A stretch of DNA of 64,000 nt from a virus. Positions 32,762 to 40,890 of the stretch are shown here, piece by piece; the stretch's first letter is position 1, and each line of letters opens with the position of its first letter. The stretch spans positions 43,041-107,040 of the IMG/VR virus record IMGVR_UViG_3300042892_005063, one strand, 5' to 3'. The notes beneath the pieces are model-generated. The model did not search any database and was not told the origin of the DNA. It saw only the letters and a program-made list of their open reading frames with translations. The position numbers and the translations under genes were made by a program.

Positions 32762-33676
32762 ATGCATATCCTTTCCGTAGATCAGTTTGATCGTGCCTTC
32801 ATAGATCGTCTCTTCTATCGCGCTGGTCGCTACGACCGCCTTTCCGCCAGGGAGCGGCATCGCGAAAGCCCGGCCGCGAACAAGCTCCTGACCAATCTCT
32901 TCTATGAGCCGAGCACGCGAACGTCCTCGTCCTTTCATGCCGCGATGACGAAGCTCGGCGGCTCCGTCATCCCGATCAACGACGTCACGTATTCAAGCGT
33001 GTCCAAAGGCGAGACCCTCGAAGACACCATACGGACGATGGCCTCCTACAGCGACGTCATCGTTCTCCGCCACACCGAGGTCGGCGCCGCTGCTCGCGCC
33101 GCTGCCGTGTCCCCGGTCCCGATCATCAACGCCGGGGACGGCGTCGGTGAGCACCCCACGCAAGCCCTTCTTGACCTCTTCACCATCCTGTCCGAGCAGG
33201 ACCGTATCGACGGCATCACAGTCACGCTCGTGGGCGATCTCAAGCATGGTCGGACGGTCCACAGCCTGTCGAAGCTCCTCCGTCTATTCGACGTCCAGGT
33301 CAACTTCGTCGCCCCTTCTCATCTCGGGATGCCAGACCAATACACTCGCCCCGAGGATGGTTTCTCCTCAACGCTCGGAGATTTCATCGACACCTCAGAC
33401 GTCATCTACATGACGCGGGTCCAGAAGGAGAGGTTCGTGGCGCGCGACCCATGGCCGGGTCAAATCGAGACCGACCCTGTTCTTGCCGACACCGACTATG
33501 GCATCACCGTCGATGACATGAAGGCCGCCAAGCCGACCATGTCCCTCATGCATCCGTTCCCCCGGAACGAGGAAATTCCAGTCGAAATCGACGCCGACCC
33601 GCGAGCGGCTTACTTCCGCCAGATGCGCAACGGCCTCCTGGTCCGCATGGCCCTCCTGGAAAGCGTTCTGGCGTGA
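32762..33676 (+). CDS. pyrB: Aspartate carbamoyltransferase catalytic chain
   Basis: 304 residues, normal length. Carbamoyl-phosphate motif STRTS (51-55), loop SKGETLEDT (81-89), and GDGVGEHPTQALLDL (126-140), with VGDLKHGRTVHSL in the aspartate domain, identify ATCase. Substrates are carbamoyl phosphate and L-aspartate, the first committed step of pyrimidine synthesis. The C-terminus ends with RMALLESVL as usual. No pyrI is nearby, so it would not have the E. coli-type regulatory subunit. It sits between orphan small genes with tight overlaps. Phage-encoded PyrB is uncommon. Confidence 0.95.
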   Translation: MHILSVDQFDRAFIDRLFYRAGRYDRLSARERHRESPAANKLLTNLFYEPSTRTSSSFHAAMTKLGGSVIPINDVTYSSVSKGETLEDTIRTMASYSDVIVLRHTEVGAAARAAAVSPVPIINAGDGVGEHPTQALLDLFTILSEQDRIDGITVTLVGDLKHGRTVHSLSKLLRLFDVQVNFVAPSHLGMPDQYTRPEDGFSSTLGDFIDTSDVIYMTRVQKERFVARDPWPGQIETDPVLADTDYGITVDDMKAAKPTMSLMHPFPRNEEIPVEIDADPRAAYFRQMRNGLLVRMALLESVLA

Positions 33677-34014
33677 TTCTCTGCGACAACAGCAACCTGC
33701 GAGACATCGGCACGGCTGGCTATCTCCTCGATAAGATTGAAGACACATTCCCAGAAGAACGTGTCGGCGCCGGGTCCATCAACCAGTGCGTTCTCGAATG
33801 GTGCGCCGCAGTTAATGGAACGCCGGATGCGAAAACGACCGACCACGATCAAGAGCACGCCCGCCTGCGAGAAATTCTCGCCGACGTAGAGCACCTTGGG
33901 TACTACTGGGTACGCGATTTTCGACGACGCCATTGCGAACCCAAGTCCCCCGGTTTCTGGGTCATCTACGGCTTGAGCGACCGCGACGTCGTCAAGCTGA
34001 AGGTAATGTGGTGA
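33673..34014 (+). CDS. Tail-signature protein
   Basis: 113 residues from GTG 33673 (GTGA overlap with pyrB). Ends FWVIYGLSDRDVVKLKVMW. An internal Asp/Glu-rich helix precedes. Confidence 0.75.
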   Translation: MILCDNSNLRDIGTAGYLLDKIEDTFPEERVGAGSINQCVLEWCAAVNGTPDAKTTDHDQEHARLREILADVEHLGYYWVRDFRRRHCEPKSPGFWVIYGLSDRDVVKLKVMW

Positions 34015-34244
34015 CCGCACCGCTCAGCACGTTCGAAGTCAAGGGAACCGACGCCACTGTGGTGGTCGAGTTCGATGACCGCAATTACTTCGATGAGTTC
34101 CTTAGATTTTGCGGCATCCTCTATGAGGTGACGGGTAAATACACAACCAGGAACGTCATCGAAGGTGGGGATGAGAAGGGGGCATGGTGGAAAGTTATCG
34201 GCCTGACCGATGCACAGGTTATTCAGATCAAAATGCTGTGGTGA
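34011..34244 (+). CDS. Tail-signature protein with two signature-like units
   Basis: 77 residues from GTG 34011 (GTGA overlap). Besides the end WWKVIGLTDAQVIQIKMLW it has ATVVVEFDDRNYFDEFLRF near residue 15, which looks like a second copy, so the fold may be a duplicated strand-helix unit. Confidence 0.72.
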   Translation: MTAPLSTFEVKGTDATVVVEFDDRNYFDEFLRFCGILYEVTGKYTTRNVIEGGDEKGAWWKVIGLTDAQVIQIKMLW

Positions 34245-34507
34245 TCAACGTGGACTGGATGCCCAGCAAGCCAGTTGATGTCCTTACCGCAGATGGCCCG
34301 AGCCGGTGCGTGCTACAGTCGCATACCCGATACACTCACAAGTTCCTCAGGCAAATAGACGAAAAGGAACTCGTCTATGAAATCCTGGGCCGCGTGGTTG
34401 AAGTCATCCGCCATATTGGACGCAATGACCAATGGGTTGTTGCCCACGACGTTACTGACTCGGAAGCCGTGATGCTGAAAATGATGTGGCCTCTTCTTAA
34501 GAAATAA
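34241..34507 (+). CDS. Tail-signature protein
   Basis: 88 residues from GTG 34241 (GTGA overlap). Ends WVVAHDVTDSEAVMLKMMW plus PLLKK. Third in a direct row of such genes. Confidence 0.72.
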   Translation: MINVDWMPSKPVDVLTADGPSRCVLQSHTRYTHKFLRQIDEKELVYEILGRVVEVIRHIGRNDQWVVAHDVTDSEAVMLKMMWPLLKK

Positions 34508-34543
34508 TTCGGGTTCTGCTTTGAGTCCGAGTAGTATCTAGGG

Positions 34544-34930
34544 ATGAAAGACACAAAAGTCATCCAACTGTTCGGCAACGCTCCTCCGGTCACCACCTTC
34601 ATCGTGGAAACCGAAGAAGACGCCCTTCAGAAGTTTTTCGACGCCCTCAAGGAACGTCGTGCGATCTTCGAACACATCACCGAAGAAACGCAGATGGATT
34701 TTGTTCTCTTCATCAACGCAACGGAGACTTGCCAGTATCGGCAAATCGTCTCCGAGATCATAGCCGACGAACGCAACCAGGACCCTGTGTCGAACGAACT
34801 GTTCCTCACCCGTTTGGTTGAAGACCTCGTCTTCGATGGCGTATCCCCTCCCGGCACCTCCATGGCGGTCTTCGTGGACCCGTGGAACACCTATATGGAA
34901 GATGTCCGCACGGTCCTGCGAGGCGAGTGA
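34544..34930 (+). CDS. Unknown acidic protein
   Basis: 128 residues, acidic, with helix EEDALQKFFDALKERRA and strand MDFVLFINATE. Preceded by TAGTAT seven bases before the ATG, another candidate leaderless start. No family recognised. Confidence 0.75.
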   Translation: MKDTKVIQLFGNAPPVTTFIVETEEDALQKFFDALKERRAIFEHITEETQMDFVLFINATETCQYRQIVSEIIADERNQDPVSNELFLTRLVEDLVFDGVSPPGTSMAVFVDPWNTYMEDVRTVLRGE

Positions 34931-34971
34931 TTTATTTTGCAGATTTTGGACCACCCGGCTAATGAGCAGGA

Positions 34972-35253
34972 ATGGACAATCTCTTCCTCGACGTCGAAAC
35001 CCCTTACGCCGATGTTCGGCGCCAGATGGAAGCGAACTTCTTCGCCACCCGGCAGCCCGGCCAGTATGATTTCTGGGTCCGCAAGGGTATCCCGACCTGG
35101 GGCGCCGTGTCAGTCTTCGACATGCCTCCCCTGCTTGACGACGAGGAGCCCTGCAAGGTGGTCCGCTTCCAGTTTGATTCTGACAACGAAGCCCTGGCTT
35201 TCTACCTCCGCAACGCCAACATCTTGCTCCGCATGGAGGGCATGACGAAGTGA
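34972..35253 (+). CDS. Tail-signature protein
   Basis: 93 residues. Signature KVVRFQFDSDNEALAFYLRN with a ~12-residue extension. Start ATG 34972. Confidence 0.73.
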   Translation: MDNLFLDVETPYADVRRQMEANFFATRQPGQYDFWVRKGIPTWGAVSVFDMPPLLDDEEPCKVVRFQFDSDNEALAFYLRNANILLRMEGMTK

Positions 35254-35510
35254 AAGCCAACAGCGCGGCTATGGGCTTGCTTCCAACCTTGGCCGATCTC
35301 ATGGAACGCAATCCAGAGGCCGAGCCCGGCGATCTCGATGTGGCTTTCACTGCGGTGAATCAACCGGCCTTCCGGGAATGCGCTCGCTATCTCGGCTACA
35401 CCCCTGATCATGGCTTCGTCTATCGGCTTCGCTTCCCGACCCGGAACGACGCGCTTGAATATCTCCTCCGGCACAACCCCAGCTACTGGTTATATCGTGA
35501 TCATCAATGA
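35250..35510 (+). CDS. Tail-signature protein
   Basis: 86 residues from GTG 35250 (GTGA overlap). Signature FVYRLRFPTRNDALEYLLRH with an aromatic extension (YWLYRDH). Close relative of the flanking genes. Confidence 0.72.
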   Translation: MKANSAAMGLLPTLADLMERNPEAEPGDLDVAFTAVNQPAFRECARYLGYTPDHGFVYRLRFPTRNDALEYLLRHNPSYWLYRDHQ

Positions 35511-35775
35511 GAGCCATGAGCACCTGACGTTGGACCGATCAGATTTCGGACCACCGGGCCCTGATGAATATGACTTCGCCATCAAGCGAAATTCACCCAC
35601 CATCAACAACCTGAATGGCGAATGCATCGGTAACTGGGAGATTGACCAGTCTCAGATAGAACGTCGGCGAAACCTCATGCACGGTTATCTGTACCGGCTC
35701 CGGTTTCCTTCAGAGACAGCCGTGCTGGCCTTCTACATGACCCACTCCGACTACGTGATCTGGTTCAGGAATTAA
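35497..35775 (+). CDS. Tail-signature protein
   Basis: About 92 residues; start taken as GTG 35497, overlapping the previous gene by 14 bases; no strong ribosome site decides it. Signature LYRLRFPSETAVLAFYMTHS, then DYVIWFRN. The RLRFP block is shared with the previous gene, suggesting recent tandem duplication. Confidence 0.68.
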   Translation: MIINESHEHLTLDRSDFGPPGPDEYDFAIKRNSPTINNLNGECIGNWEIDQSQIERRRNLMHGYLYRLRFPSETAVLAFYMTHSDYVIWFRN

Positions 35776-35810
35776 TTGACCGGTTTCGGTTTCCCCAATA
35801 GGGTGCCGAA

Positions 35811-36215
35811 ATGCAGGAGCCACTCTACAGAACAGGCACGAGCCTCCGTGTCCCATATTTTCGGGATGATCTCCTGCTCGTGAACTGCACGTCCGAGGAT
35901 GCGAGCATCGTCGTGCTCGTTATCGCTGATGGGGAACGCGAGGGCATCCTGGCTCGATACACGCCCGTCCTGCGGGGATGGGCCTATCAGTTGCACACTC
36001 GCTCCTTTGAGCTTCTCTCCCAGCCCCTGCTGGACCCTTATGAAACCGAACCCCGCAATCCCCAACCGGGCATTCGAGATGTCTTCGCCACCATCAATGA
36101 CGTCTGTAAGGGCCGCTGGGGTTTCAACGGGCGTGACATGATCGACGGCGTCGTCACTCTCATTTTCGAGGACGAACGGGACGCGGCAGTGTTCAGGCTG
36201 GCCGACCGATGGTGA
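35811..36215 (+). CDS. Tail-signature protein
   Basis: 134 residues. Ends VVTLIFEDERDAAVFRLADRW. The upstream part is beta-rich (ASIVVLVIADGEREGILARY). Preceded by TTGACC and a weak AATAGG. Confidence 0.75.
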   Translation: MQEPLYRTGTSLRVPYFRDDLLLVNCTSEDASIVVLVIADGEREGILARYTPVLRGWAYQLHTRSFELLSQPLLDPYETEPRNPQPGIRDVFATINDVCKGRWGFNGRDMIDGVVTLIFEDERDAAVFRLADRW

Positions 36216-36490
36216 ATGAGATCATTTGGCAAGGAGACCCCGTTCGGGCTCCCCGGTGCGTCCTCTCGACCAAGATCACCCACACGGGCAATTCGTCGCC
36301 GGACTACCACAGCCACATGGCTGAGCGCGACACCCTTGTCGCCCTCATCGAAGAGCTTGCCCTGAAGTCCTATGCGTCCGGCCGCCTGCTCTTCAAGCGT
36401 CAGGGCGTCGCCCGCTATGACGGCGTGTGGGAAATCTATTGGTTGAGCGACGCCGACGCCATGGCCCTCAAGATCGCGTGGGAAGGATGA
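36209..36490 (+). CDS. Tail-signature protein
   Basis: 93 residues. Ends VWEIYWLSDADAMALKIAWEG. The middle helix HMAERDTLVALIEELALKSY is amphipathic. ATG 36209 and GTG 36212 are both possible starts. Confidence 0.74.
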   Translation: MVNEIIWQGDPVRAPRCVLSTKITHTGNSSPDYHSHMAERDTLVALIEELALKSYASGRLLFKRQGVARYDGVWEIYWLSDADAMALKIAWEG

Positions 36491-36912
36491 TTCGCAAACC
36501 CTTCAGAGAGATGGTGGGTCTACACAGTTTTGGGGCTGTGGCCGACTGGATTGTCAGTCACCCCCAGGTCTTGATCGACAATCAGAACACATCCATGCGG
36601 CTCTTTTTCGCAGCCCGGTATGCCGCTCATCTCTCCCCGGTCATCGTCTGCCCGGACTTCGAGATCAAGAAGGTGAGCTTCAACATGAGACAGCCCGAGG
36701 GGCGGTTCATCTATGGGGATATGTTGATCGTGTGGTCGGGGGCCAAAGACTTCAACCCGTTCACCGGATTTGAGAGCAGTGGTCTCGTTCTGACCGGACG
36801 TGGTTGCGCGACCCGCGACGATGACGAAAACCAACGTCACCGGTATGATGTTAGGTTCACGCGCACGGTCTGGCACCGGATGATCACTCGCATGATGTTG
36901 GAAGCCGAATGA
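36487..36912 (+). CDS. Unknown protein
   Basis: 141 residues from ATG 36487. Contains two cysteines (VIVCPDFEI; GRGCATRDD) and several strands; the C-terminus RFTRTVWHRMITRMMLE is only faintly like the tail signature. Confidence 0.72.
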   Translation: MIRKPFREMVGLHSFGAVADWIVSHPQVLIDNQNTSMRLFFAARYAAHLSPVIVCPDFEIKKVSFNMRQPEGRFIYGDMLIVWSGAKDFNPFTGFESSGLVLTGRGCATRDDDENQRHRYDVRFTRTVWHRMITRMMLEAE

Positions 36913-37295
36913 CGATGCTGCGATTCTATGCTATCGACGAGGACGGTATCGAGATCAGGACCGCTCATCTGATGCGCGTGAACCCGTTCGGCGCCGAGCA
37001 CGACAAAAAAAATCGCCCGATTCGAAAAGGGACGTTTGCGCGGTATCGGAGAGGGGTTCCCAATCCCTTCATCTGCGCGCGGTTTTCCCTCCAGGCCGCC
37101 GACTATTATTCTGGGTGCCCCGTAACTCGTGATCGAATTCAGTGGATTCACGACAACACAACCGGCTGCTGGTCGATCTATTCGTACACCACGAAGGCCG
37201 CCCGCCGCATGGGTTCCTCCAATGATCTTTGGTGGTTCACCTTCGGGTTTCAGGACCGCGCCGATGCCGCCAAATACAAGATGGTGTGGGAATGA
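36909..37295 (+). CDS. Tail-signature protein
   Basis: 128 residues, ATGA overlap. Ends WWFTFGFQDRADAAKYKMVWE. N-terminal part has a basic loop (KKNRPIRKGTFARYRRG) that might bind nucleic acid. Confidence 0.75.
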   Translation: MTMLRFYAIDEDGIEIRTAHLMRVNPFGAEHDKKNRPIRKGTFARYRRGVPNPFICARFSLQAADYYSGCPVTRDRIQWIHDNTTGCWSIYSYTTKAARRMGSSNDLWWFTFGFQDRADAAKYKMVWE

Positions 37296-37498
37296 CCTCA
37301 ATCTGCCTACCGAGTAATCTCTGTGATATCGAGTTCCGACGCGCTGGCACGACCGACGCCGTGTTGAAATGGTGTGAGGAACACATAGGAAACCGCGTCG
37401 AGGTCAAGGCCGAGTGGATTACTCGACGATATGCGCAGGTGTGGATGCATTTCGAGCGCGACACGGACTTCGTCGCCTTCAAACTAGCGTGGCTCTGA
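37292..37498 (+). CDS. Small tail-signature protein
   Basis: 68 residues, ATGA overlap. Ends WMHFERDTDFVAFKLAWL. Three cysteines in the N-terminal half. Confidence 0.73.
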   Translation: MTSICLPSNLCDIEFRRAGTTDAVLKWCEEHIGNRVEVKAEWITRRYAQVWMHFERDTDFVAFKLAWL

Positions 37499-37839
37499 TG
37501 GACGAAGATGCAGAAACTGAGATCGAAGCTCTTAAGGCCAAGATCGTCACCATGTTTCACAAGTCTCAAAATTTCTTGCAAGAGAAAAAAGAGGCCGATG
37601 AAGCGGCGAACTTTATGTGGACGGTGCTGAAGAATCTCAACGATGGCTGGCATGCTTTCCATACGGCACCCCTAGACGAAGACGACAAGAATGCAATTCT
37701 CCGCTGGGTTCGCCGCTATGTGGACATGCCAGACCGGACGTGGTGCTATCGAGAGTACGGTTCCAGGATGTCCTTTATTTTCGCCTTCCGCCACGCCAGT
37801 GATTGCGCGAAGGCCAAGCTGATGTTCGATCATGATTGA
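37498..37839 (+). CDS. Tail-signature protein
   Basis: 113 residues, TGATG overlap. Helical N-terminus (ETEIEALKAKIVTMFHKSQN), ending SFIFAFRHASDCAKAKLMFD plus HD. Confidence 0.74.
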   Translation: MDEDAETEIEALKAKIVTMFHKSQNFLQEKKEADEAANFMWTVLKNLNDGWHAFHTAPLDEDDKNAILRWVRRYVDMPDRTWCYREYGSRMSFIFAFRHASDCAKAKLMFDHD

Positions 37840-38074
37840 CGAGAACTCCCACCCGGACCTCCACACAGCCAACCTGCTCTTGAAGCTCCACAACGTCCCG
37901 GCGATCATCAAGGACCGGAGCTATCGGGCCGACCGTGACCCCCGCCCGTATCGGCTCTCCTATGGGCTGGCGCGGTTTAACCGTGAGGCAGACAACGCTC
38001 GGTCCTATGAGTGGACCCGCGTATACAAGACGCCCGCGAGCCTCCTGGCTGGCGTGAGGAGACTGGTAGAATGA
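37832..38074 (+). CDS. Unknown small basic protein
   Basis: 80 residues, rich in Arg and Tyr (DRSYRADRDPRPYRLSYGLA). Overlaps both neighbours by a few bases. No family recognised. Confidence 0.7.
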   Translation: MIDENSHPDLHTANLLLKLHNVPAIIKDRSYRADRDPRPYRLSYGLARFNREADNARSYEWTRVYKTPASLLAGVRRLVE

Positions 38075-38418
38075 ACGACGATTTCATCTACGACGCCGAA
38101 CTGAAGAGGAACGTCTTTGTCGGCGATCTCGAAAAGTTGAAGGCGTCGTTCATCTGGGACAAGCCACCCGACGATCTTGATATCGCCACCTATACGGTTG
38201 CTGGTCGAGGCTTTGTCTGGCACGAGCTAAAGCGTGCCGAACTCCATTTGCTTCGGGCCGCGTTCGCGGCTGACACCTTCGAGGACTTCGAACGCCACAT
38301 GGCCTCCGCGCAGAAAACGCGGTGGGCGGCCCGCTATGCCCTACCGGTCGATGACTATTTCCACCCAGACGCTGAGGCGGCACGCCAAAAGACTATCTTG
38401 GAGAAGATGCGTCGGTAA
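38071..38418 (+). CDS. Unknown protein
   Basis: 115 residues, ATGA overlap, mostly helical; HELKRAELHLLRAAFAADTF and a C-terminal charged helix (AARQKTILEKMRR). No motif recognised. Confidence 0.72.
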   Translation: MNDDFIYDAELKRNVFVGDLEKLKASFIWDKPPDDLDIATYTVAGRGFVWHELKRAELHLLRAAFAADTFEDFERHMASAQKTRWAARYALPVDDYFHPDAEAARQKTILEKMRR

Positions 38419-38422
38419 TTAC

Positions 38423-38450
38423 TTGACGTGTGTGTCCAGTAGTGTAAAGG
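38423..38450 (+). promoter_or_regulatory. Early promoter
   Basis: TTGACG (38423-38428), 16-nt spacer, TAAAGG (38445-38450), eight bases before the ATG at 38458. Confidence 0.55.
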
Positions 38451-38457
38451 TTTTGGG

Positions 38458-38892
38458 ATGAAACTCGCGACCTATCAGTGCCAGTCCTGCAACAAGGATT
38501 TCGCCGCCCGCCCGGTTGACCGTGCGCGAGGCTGGGCGCGCTTCTGCTCCAAATCCTGCAAGGGTATTCGGCAGAAACAGAACGGCGGCACCCTCCCGAG
38601 GAAAGCCAAGCACGTGGCCGCGAACAAGACCCGTGCGGCGAACCGCAACGCGGGGATGACCGAGGTTCAAAAGCTTCGGGCACGCGCCGCAGGAGCCGCT
38701 CGCGCACAGGGCGTGGATATCAGGACGTGGTTGGAATACCGGCACACCTACGGGGGCAACCCGCAGTTTGATCGCCGGGGCAACTACGAGGGTTTCTCGG
38801 CTCGGTTCTCTGAGGAGGTCGAATACGACGAGTTCGAAGACCTCTACCGGGACATGAACATCGACAAGGTGGACGACGGCGGGCATCTGTGA
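38458..38892 (+). CDS. Zinc-finger protein
   Basis: 144 residues. CQSC (8-11) and CSKSC (~30-34) form a treble-clef-like zinc finger separated by ~20 residues, similar to fingers in HNH-associated and phage regulatory proteins. A basic middle (KAKHVAANKTRAANRNAG) and an acidic, tyrosine-rich end follow. No catalytic HNH residues are seen. Probably nucleic-acid binding. Confidence 0.76.
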   Translation: MKLATYQCQSCNKDFAARPVDRARGWARFCSKSCKGIRQKQNGGTLPRKAKHVAANKTRAANRNAGMTEVQKLRARAAGAARAQGVDIRTWLEYRHTYGGNPQFDRRGNYEGFSARFSEEVEYDEFEDLYRDMNIDKVDDGGHL

Positions 38893-39107
38893 GCGACGTC
38901 GAGATCGACCTTATAGTTCGGTCATCCGACCTCAGCTACGGAGTCCTCTCGCGCGAGCGAGAGGAACTCATCCAACTGGTCCAGCACGTTTCTCCAGGAT
39001 GGGCGTCCCATTTTGCGCTGCGATGGCCAACTGACCCCACCGAGCCCCGATGGACCGTACTCGGCCTCACCGCCCACGAGGGAAGCAAGGTCATGCTGCT
39101 ATGGTAG
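38889..39107 (+). CDS. Small tail-signature protein
   Basis: 72 residues from GTG 38889 (GTGA overlap). Ends RWTVLGLTAHEGSKVMLLW. Confidence 0.72.
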   Translation: MSDVEIDLIVRSSDLSYGVLSREREELIQLVQHVSPGWASHFALRWPTDPTEPRWTVLGLTAHEGSKVMLLW

Positions 39108-39451
39108 AGGGAACGTGGTTCTGGTCCCACGGCTTCAAAGCCCTTGAGCCCGATCAGGCACCGCGCCCGTTTCGCTATACGCTGAGTCAGCTTGAGGCGA
39201 TGTCATGGGAAGACCAGATCAAGTCATTCCTGTCGAGATGGAACGTCACCGCAGAGGGCGAGGAAAAACCCATCGAGCGAATGGCGTTCATCCTCGAACA
39301 CGGTATCAAGTTCCATAGCCATGTGGAACACCTGTCACGCGAAATGGCGACTTTCTACTATGTGAGCGTCCTCCTGCCCCCACGCCGCGCCGTTGAGTTC
39401 ACACTCCGGTGGGATTTCTGGATGGAAGACGAATCGCCGGTCCCCAGCTAG
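39101..39451 (+). CDS. Tail-signature protein
   Basis: 116 residues from ATG 39101, which overlaps the upstream TAG by seven bases. Signature YVSVLLPPRRAVEFTLRWDF with nine more residues. Confidence 0.72.
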   Translation: MVEGTWFWSHGFKALEPDQAPRPFRYTLSQLEAMSWEDQIKSFLSRWNVTAEGEEKPIERMAFILEHGIKFHSHVEHLSREMATFYYVSVLLPPRRAVEFTLRWDFWMEDESPVPS

Positions 39452-39470
39452 GCATAAATCGACGTTGTTG

Positions 39471-39478
39471 AATAAATA
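39471..39478 (+). promoter_or_regulatory. Late-promoter octamer
   Basis: AATAAATA, 31 bases before the 39509 gene; a second weaker copy CATAAATC lies at 39453. Confidence 0.6.
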
Positions 39479-39508
39479 TGGGTCAACCCCTCTTGCAGGA
39501 GACCCCAC

Positions 39509-39916
39509 ATGGTCGATATTACTGATTTCAACGCTGATTGCGCCCGCTCGTCACTTGACGACGTGCTCAAGCACCTTCCCGGCATCGTCGCCGACGTCTA
39601 CAACGATTCCGTCGTCACTGTCGCCGGAACCGCCTATACCCTCGACCCCCTGACTTCGGGCAAGGTCATTGAGTTCACCGCTGGCACCGCCGTAACGGTC
39701 ACCCTGCCGAACTCGCTGCCGGTCGGCTTCCAAGTCACCGTTCGCCAAGCTGGCGCCGGTCAGGTCGGTTTCGCGGTCGCTTCTGGCGCAGTTCTCCGCA
39801 ACCGCGCTTCGCAGACCAAGCTCAACGCCATCTGGGCTGTCGGCGCCCTGGCCGTTCGTGCCAACTCCAACGGAGCCACCGCAGAATACGTTCTGAGCGG
39901 CGACACCGGAGCCTAA
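39509..39916 (+). CDS. Small virion/fibre beta-sandwich protein
   Basis: 135 residues. After a short helical start, the segment YTLDPLTSGKVIEFTAGTAV and TLPNSLPVGFQVTVRQAGAG is a beta unit common in phage fibre and capsid-decoration proteins. Late promoter upstream and hairpin downstream support single-gene late expression. Position on the virion unknown. Confidence 0.75.
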   Translation: MVDITDFNADCARSSLDDVLKHLPGIVADVYNDSVVTVAGTAYTLDPLTSGKVIEFTAGTAVTVTLPNSLPVGFQVTVRQAGAGQVGFAVASGAVLRNRASQTKLNAIWAVGALAVRANSNGATAEYVLSGDTGA

Positions 39917-39922
39917 TACCAA

Positions 39923-39944
39923 GAGGGGCACTTCGGTGCCCCTC
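39923..39944 (+). terminator. Hairpin terminator
   Basis: Perfect GAGGGGCAC-TTCG-GTGCCCCTC stem after the 39916 stop; T-run absent. Confidence 0.6.
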
Positions 39945-39983
39945 GCCCCTTGCACCAATATGGTGTTTCGCCGTAGATCGACT

Positions 39984-40178
39984 ATGGCCAGAATCGATCT
40001 TCCGATCAAAACACAAGACCTAAAACAACTCCCCATCGAGTTGGATTTTCTGTGCGATCTCATGCGCTCCTACGAAATCAGCTATCAGATAGTGTGGCCG
40101 CCAAACAAAAACTGGTGGTTCTGGTCTATCAGTGGCCTCGACGATAGCGACGCGACCAAACTGACGCTGCTGTGGTGA
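39984..40178 (+). CDS. Small tail-signature protein
   Basis: 64 residues from ATG 39984 (an earlier ATG at 39960 is possible). Ends WFWSISGLDDSDATKLTLLW. Last gene before the tRNA cluster promoter. Confidence 0.68.
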   Translation: MARIDLPIKTQDLKQLPIELDFLCDLMRSYEISYQIVWPPNKNWWFWSISGLDDSDATKLTLLW

Positions 40179-40216
40179 CCGGCCGGAAATAAATCTCACC
40201 ACCCGCATTTTTCTTA

Positions 40217-40247
40217 TTGACGCCAAATCGTCCTCGAAGTATAAATA
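40217..40247 (+). promoter_or_regulatory. Combined early/late promoter of tRNA cluster 1
   Basis: TTGACG (40217-40222), 17-nt spacer and TATAAA (40240-40245); the latter is also part of a perfect T4 late octamer TATAAATA (40240-40247). One site could therefore serve both sigma factors. Confidence 0.75.
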
Positions 40248-40254
40248 GGACGTT

Positions 40255-40362
40255 ATGTTGATCCTGTTCACCCTCGCTGCTCTGACCGCAGCCGCTGCCA
40301 TCGCAGCGGGACAGGCCCCCGTGCGCTTCGCACCAGCCCCGGCTAGCCGACCGCGACCCTAA
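40255..40362 (+). CDS. Ala/Pro-rich leader peptide of tRNA cluster 1
   Basis: 35 codons from ATG 40255, directly after the promoter. It has a hydrophobic start (MLILFTLAAL), then 12 Ala and 5 Pro in total, ending ASRPRP. All four Ala codons and three Pro codons (CCC, CCA, CCG) are used. The genes that follow are tRNA-Ala and tRNA-Pro. A small inverted repeat (ACCCT-AA-AGGGT) covers its stop codon. It may be a regulatory leader, a tiny membrane peptide, or chance. Confidence 0.5.
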   Translation: MLILFTLAALTAAAAIAAGQAPVRFAPAPASRPRP

Positions 40363-40445
40363 AGGGTAGCGGTATATAAGCAGCCAGGATGGTGATCGGC
40401 GCGATGCCGATACGTCCAGCAAAACAATCTAGGAAACGTGGCCTT

Positions 40446-40521
<76 letters not shown>

Positions 40522-40546
40522 CGTCCTAGTATTCACGATGTGTCAT

Positions 40547-40623
40547 CGGGGTATAGCTCAGTCTGGTAGAGCACTCGCTTTGGGAGCGAGGGGTCAAGAG
40601 TTCGAATCCCTTTACCCCGACCA
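40547..40623 (+). tRNA. tRNA-Pro (TGG)
   Basis: Acceptor CGGGGTA/TACCCCG, C1-G72 as usual for tRNA-Pro, anticodon TGG (40581-40583), T-loop TTCGAAT, encoded CCA. Confidence 0.96.
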
Positions 40624-40653
40624 CACGTGAATCCTTCAAGGTATCTGCTCAGT

Positions 40654-40727
40654 CGGGGTGTAGCGCAGTCTGGTAGCGCACTGGTCTCGGAGTCCAGGGG
40701 TCGTAGGTTCGAGTCCTACCGTCCCGA
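40654..40727 (+). tRNA. tRNA-Pro (CGG)
   Basis: Acceptor CGGGGTG/CGTCCCG, D-arm GCGC/GCGC, anticodon CGG (40688-40690) in loop CTCGGAG, T-loop TTCGAGT. The 3' end is ACTG, so CCA must be added after transcription. Confidence 0.92.
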
Positions 40728-40748
40728 CTGAACAGATAGTTTGATCAT

Positions 40749-40801
40749 CGGGGGAGGCCGTGAGAGGCCAGTGCACTGAGGTGAAAATCCTCCACCCCCC
40801 G
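40749..40801 (+). ncRNA. Mini tRNA-like element without D/anticodon arms
   Basis: 53 bases: CGGGGG (40749-40754) pairs with CCCCCG at the end; inside are a GGCC...GGCC hairpin and a T-arm-like GAGG-TGAAAAT-CCTC. Too short for a cloverleaf. Lies between tRNA-Pro(CGG) and tRNA-Ala(GGC). It could be a tRNA relic or a processing signal. Confidence 0.45.
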
Positions 40802-40814
40802 TCCAAACCATCTT

Positions 40815-40890
40815 GGGGTCTTAGCTCATCTGGTAGAGCGCAACACTGGCAGTGTTGAGGTGGCGGGTTCGAGTCCCGCAGATTCCACCA
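40815..40890 (+). tRNA. tRNA-Ala (GGC)
   Basis: Acceptor GGGGTCT/AGATTCC with G3-U70, anticodon GGC (40848-40850) in loop CTGGCAG, T-loop TTCGAGT, encoded CCA. Confidence 0.95.
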
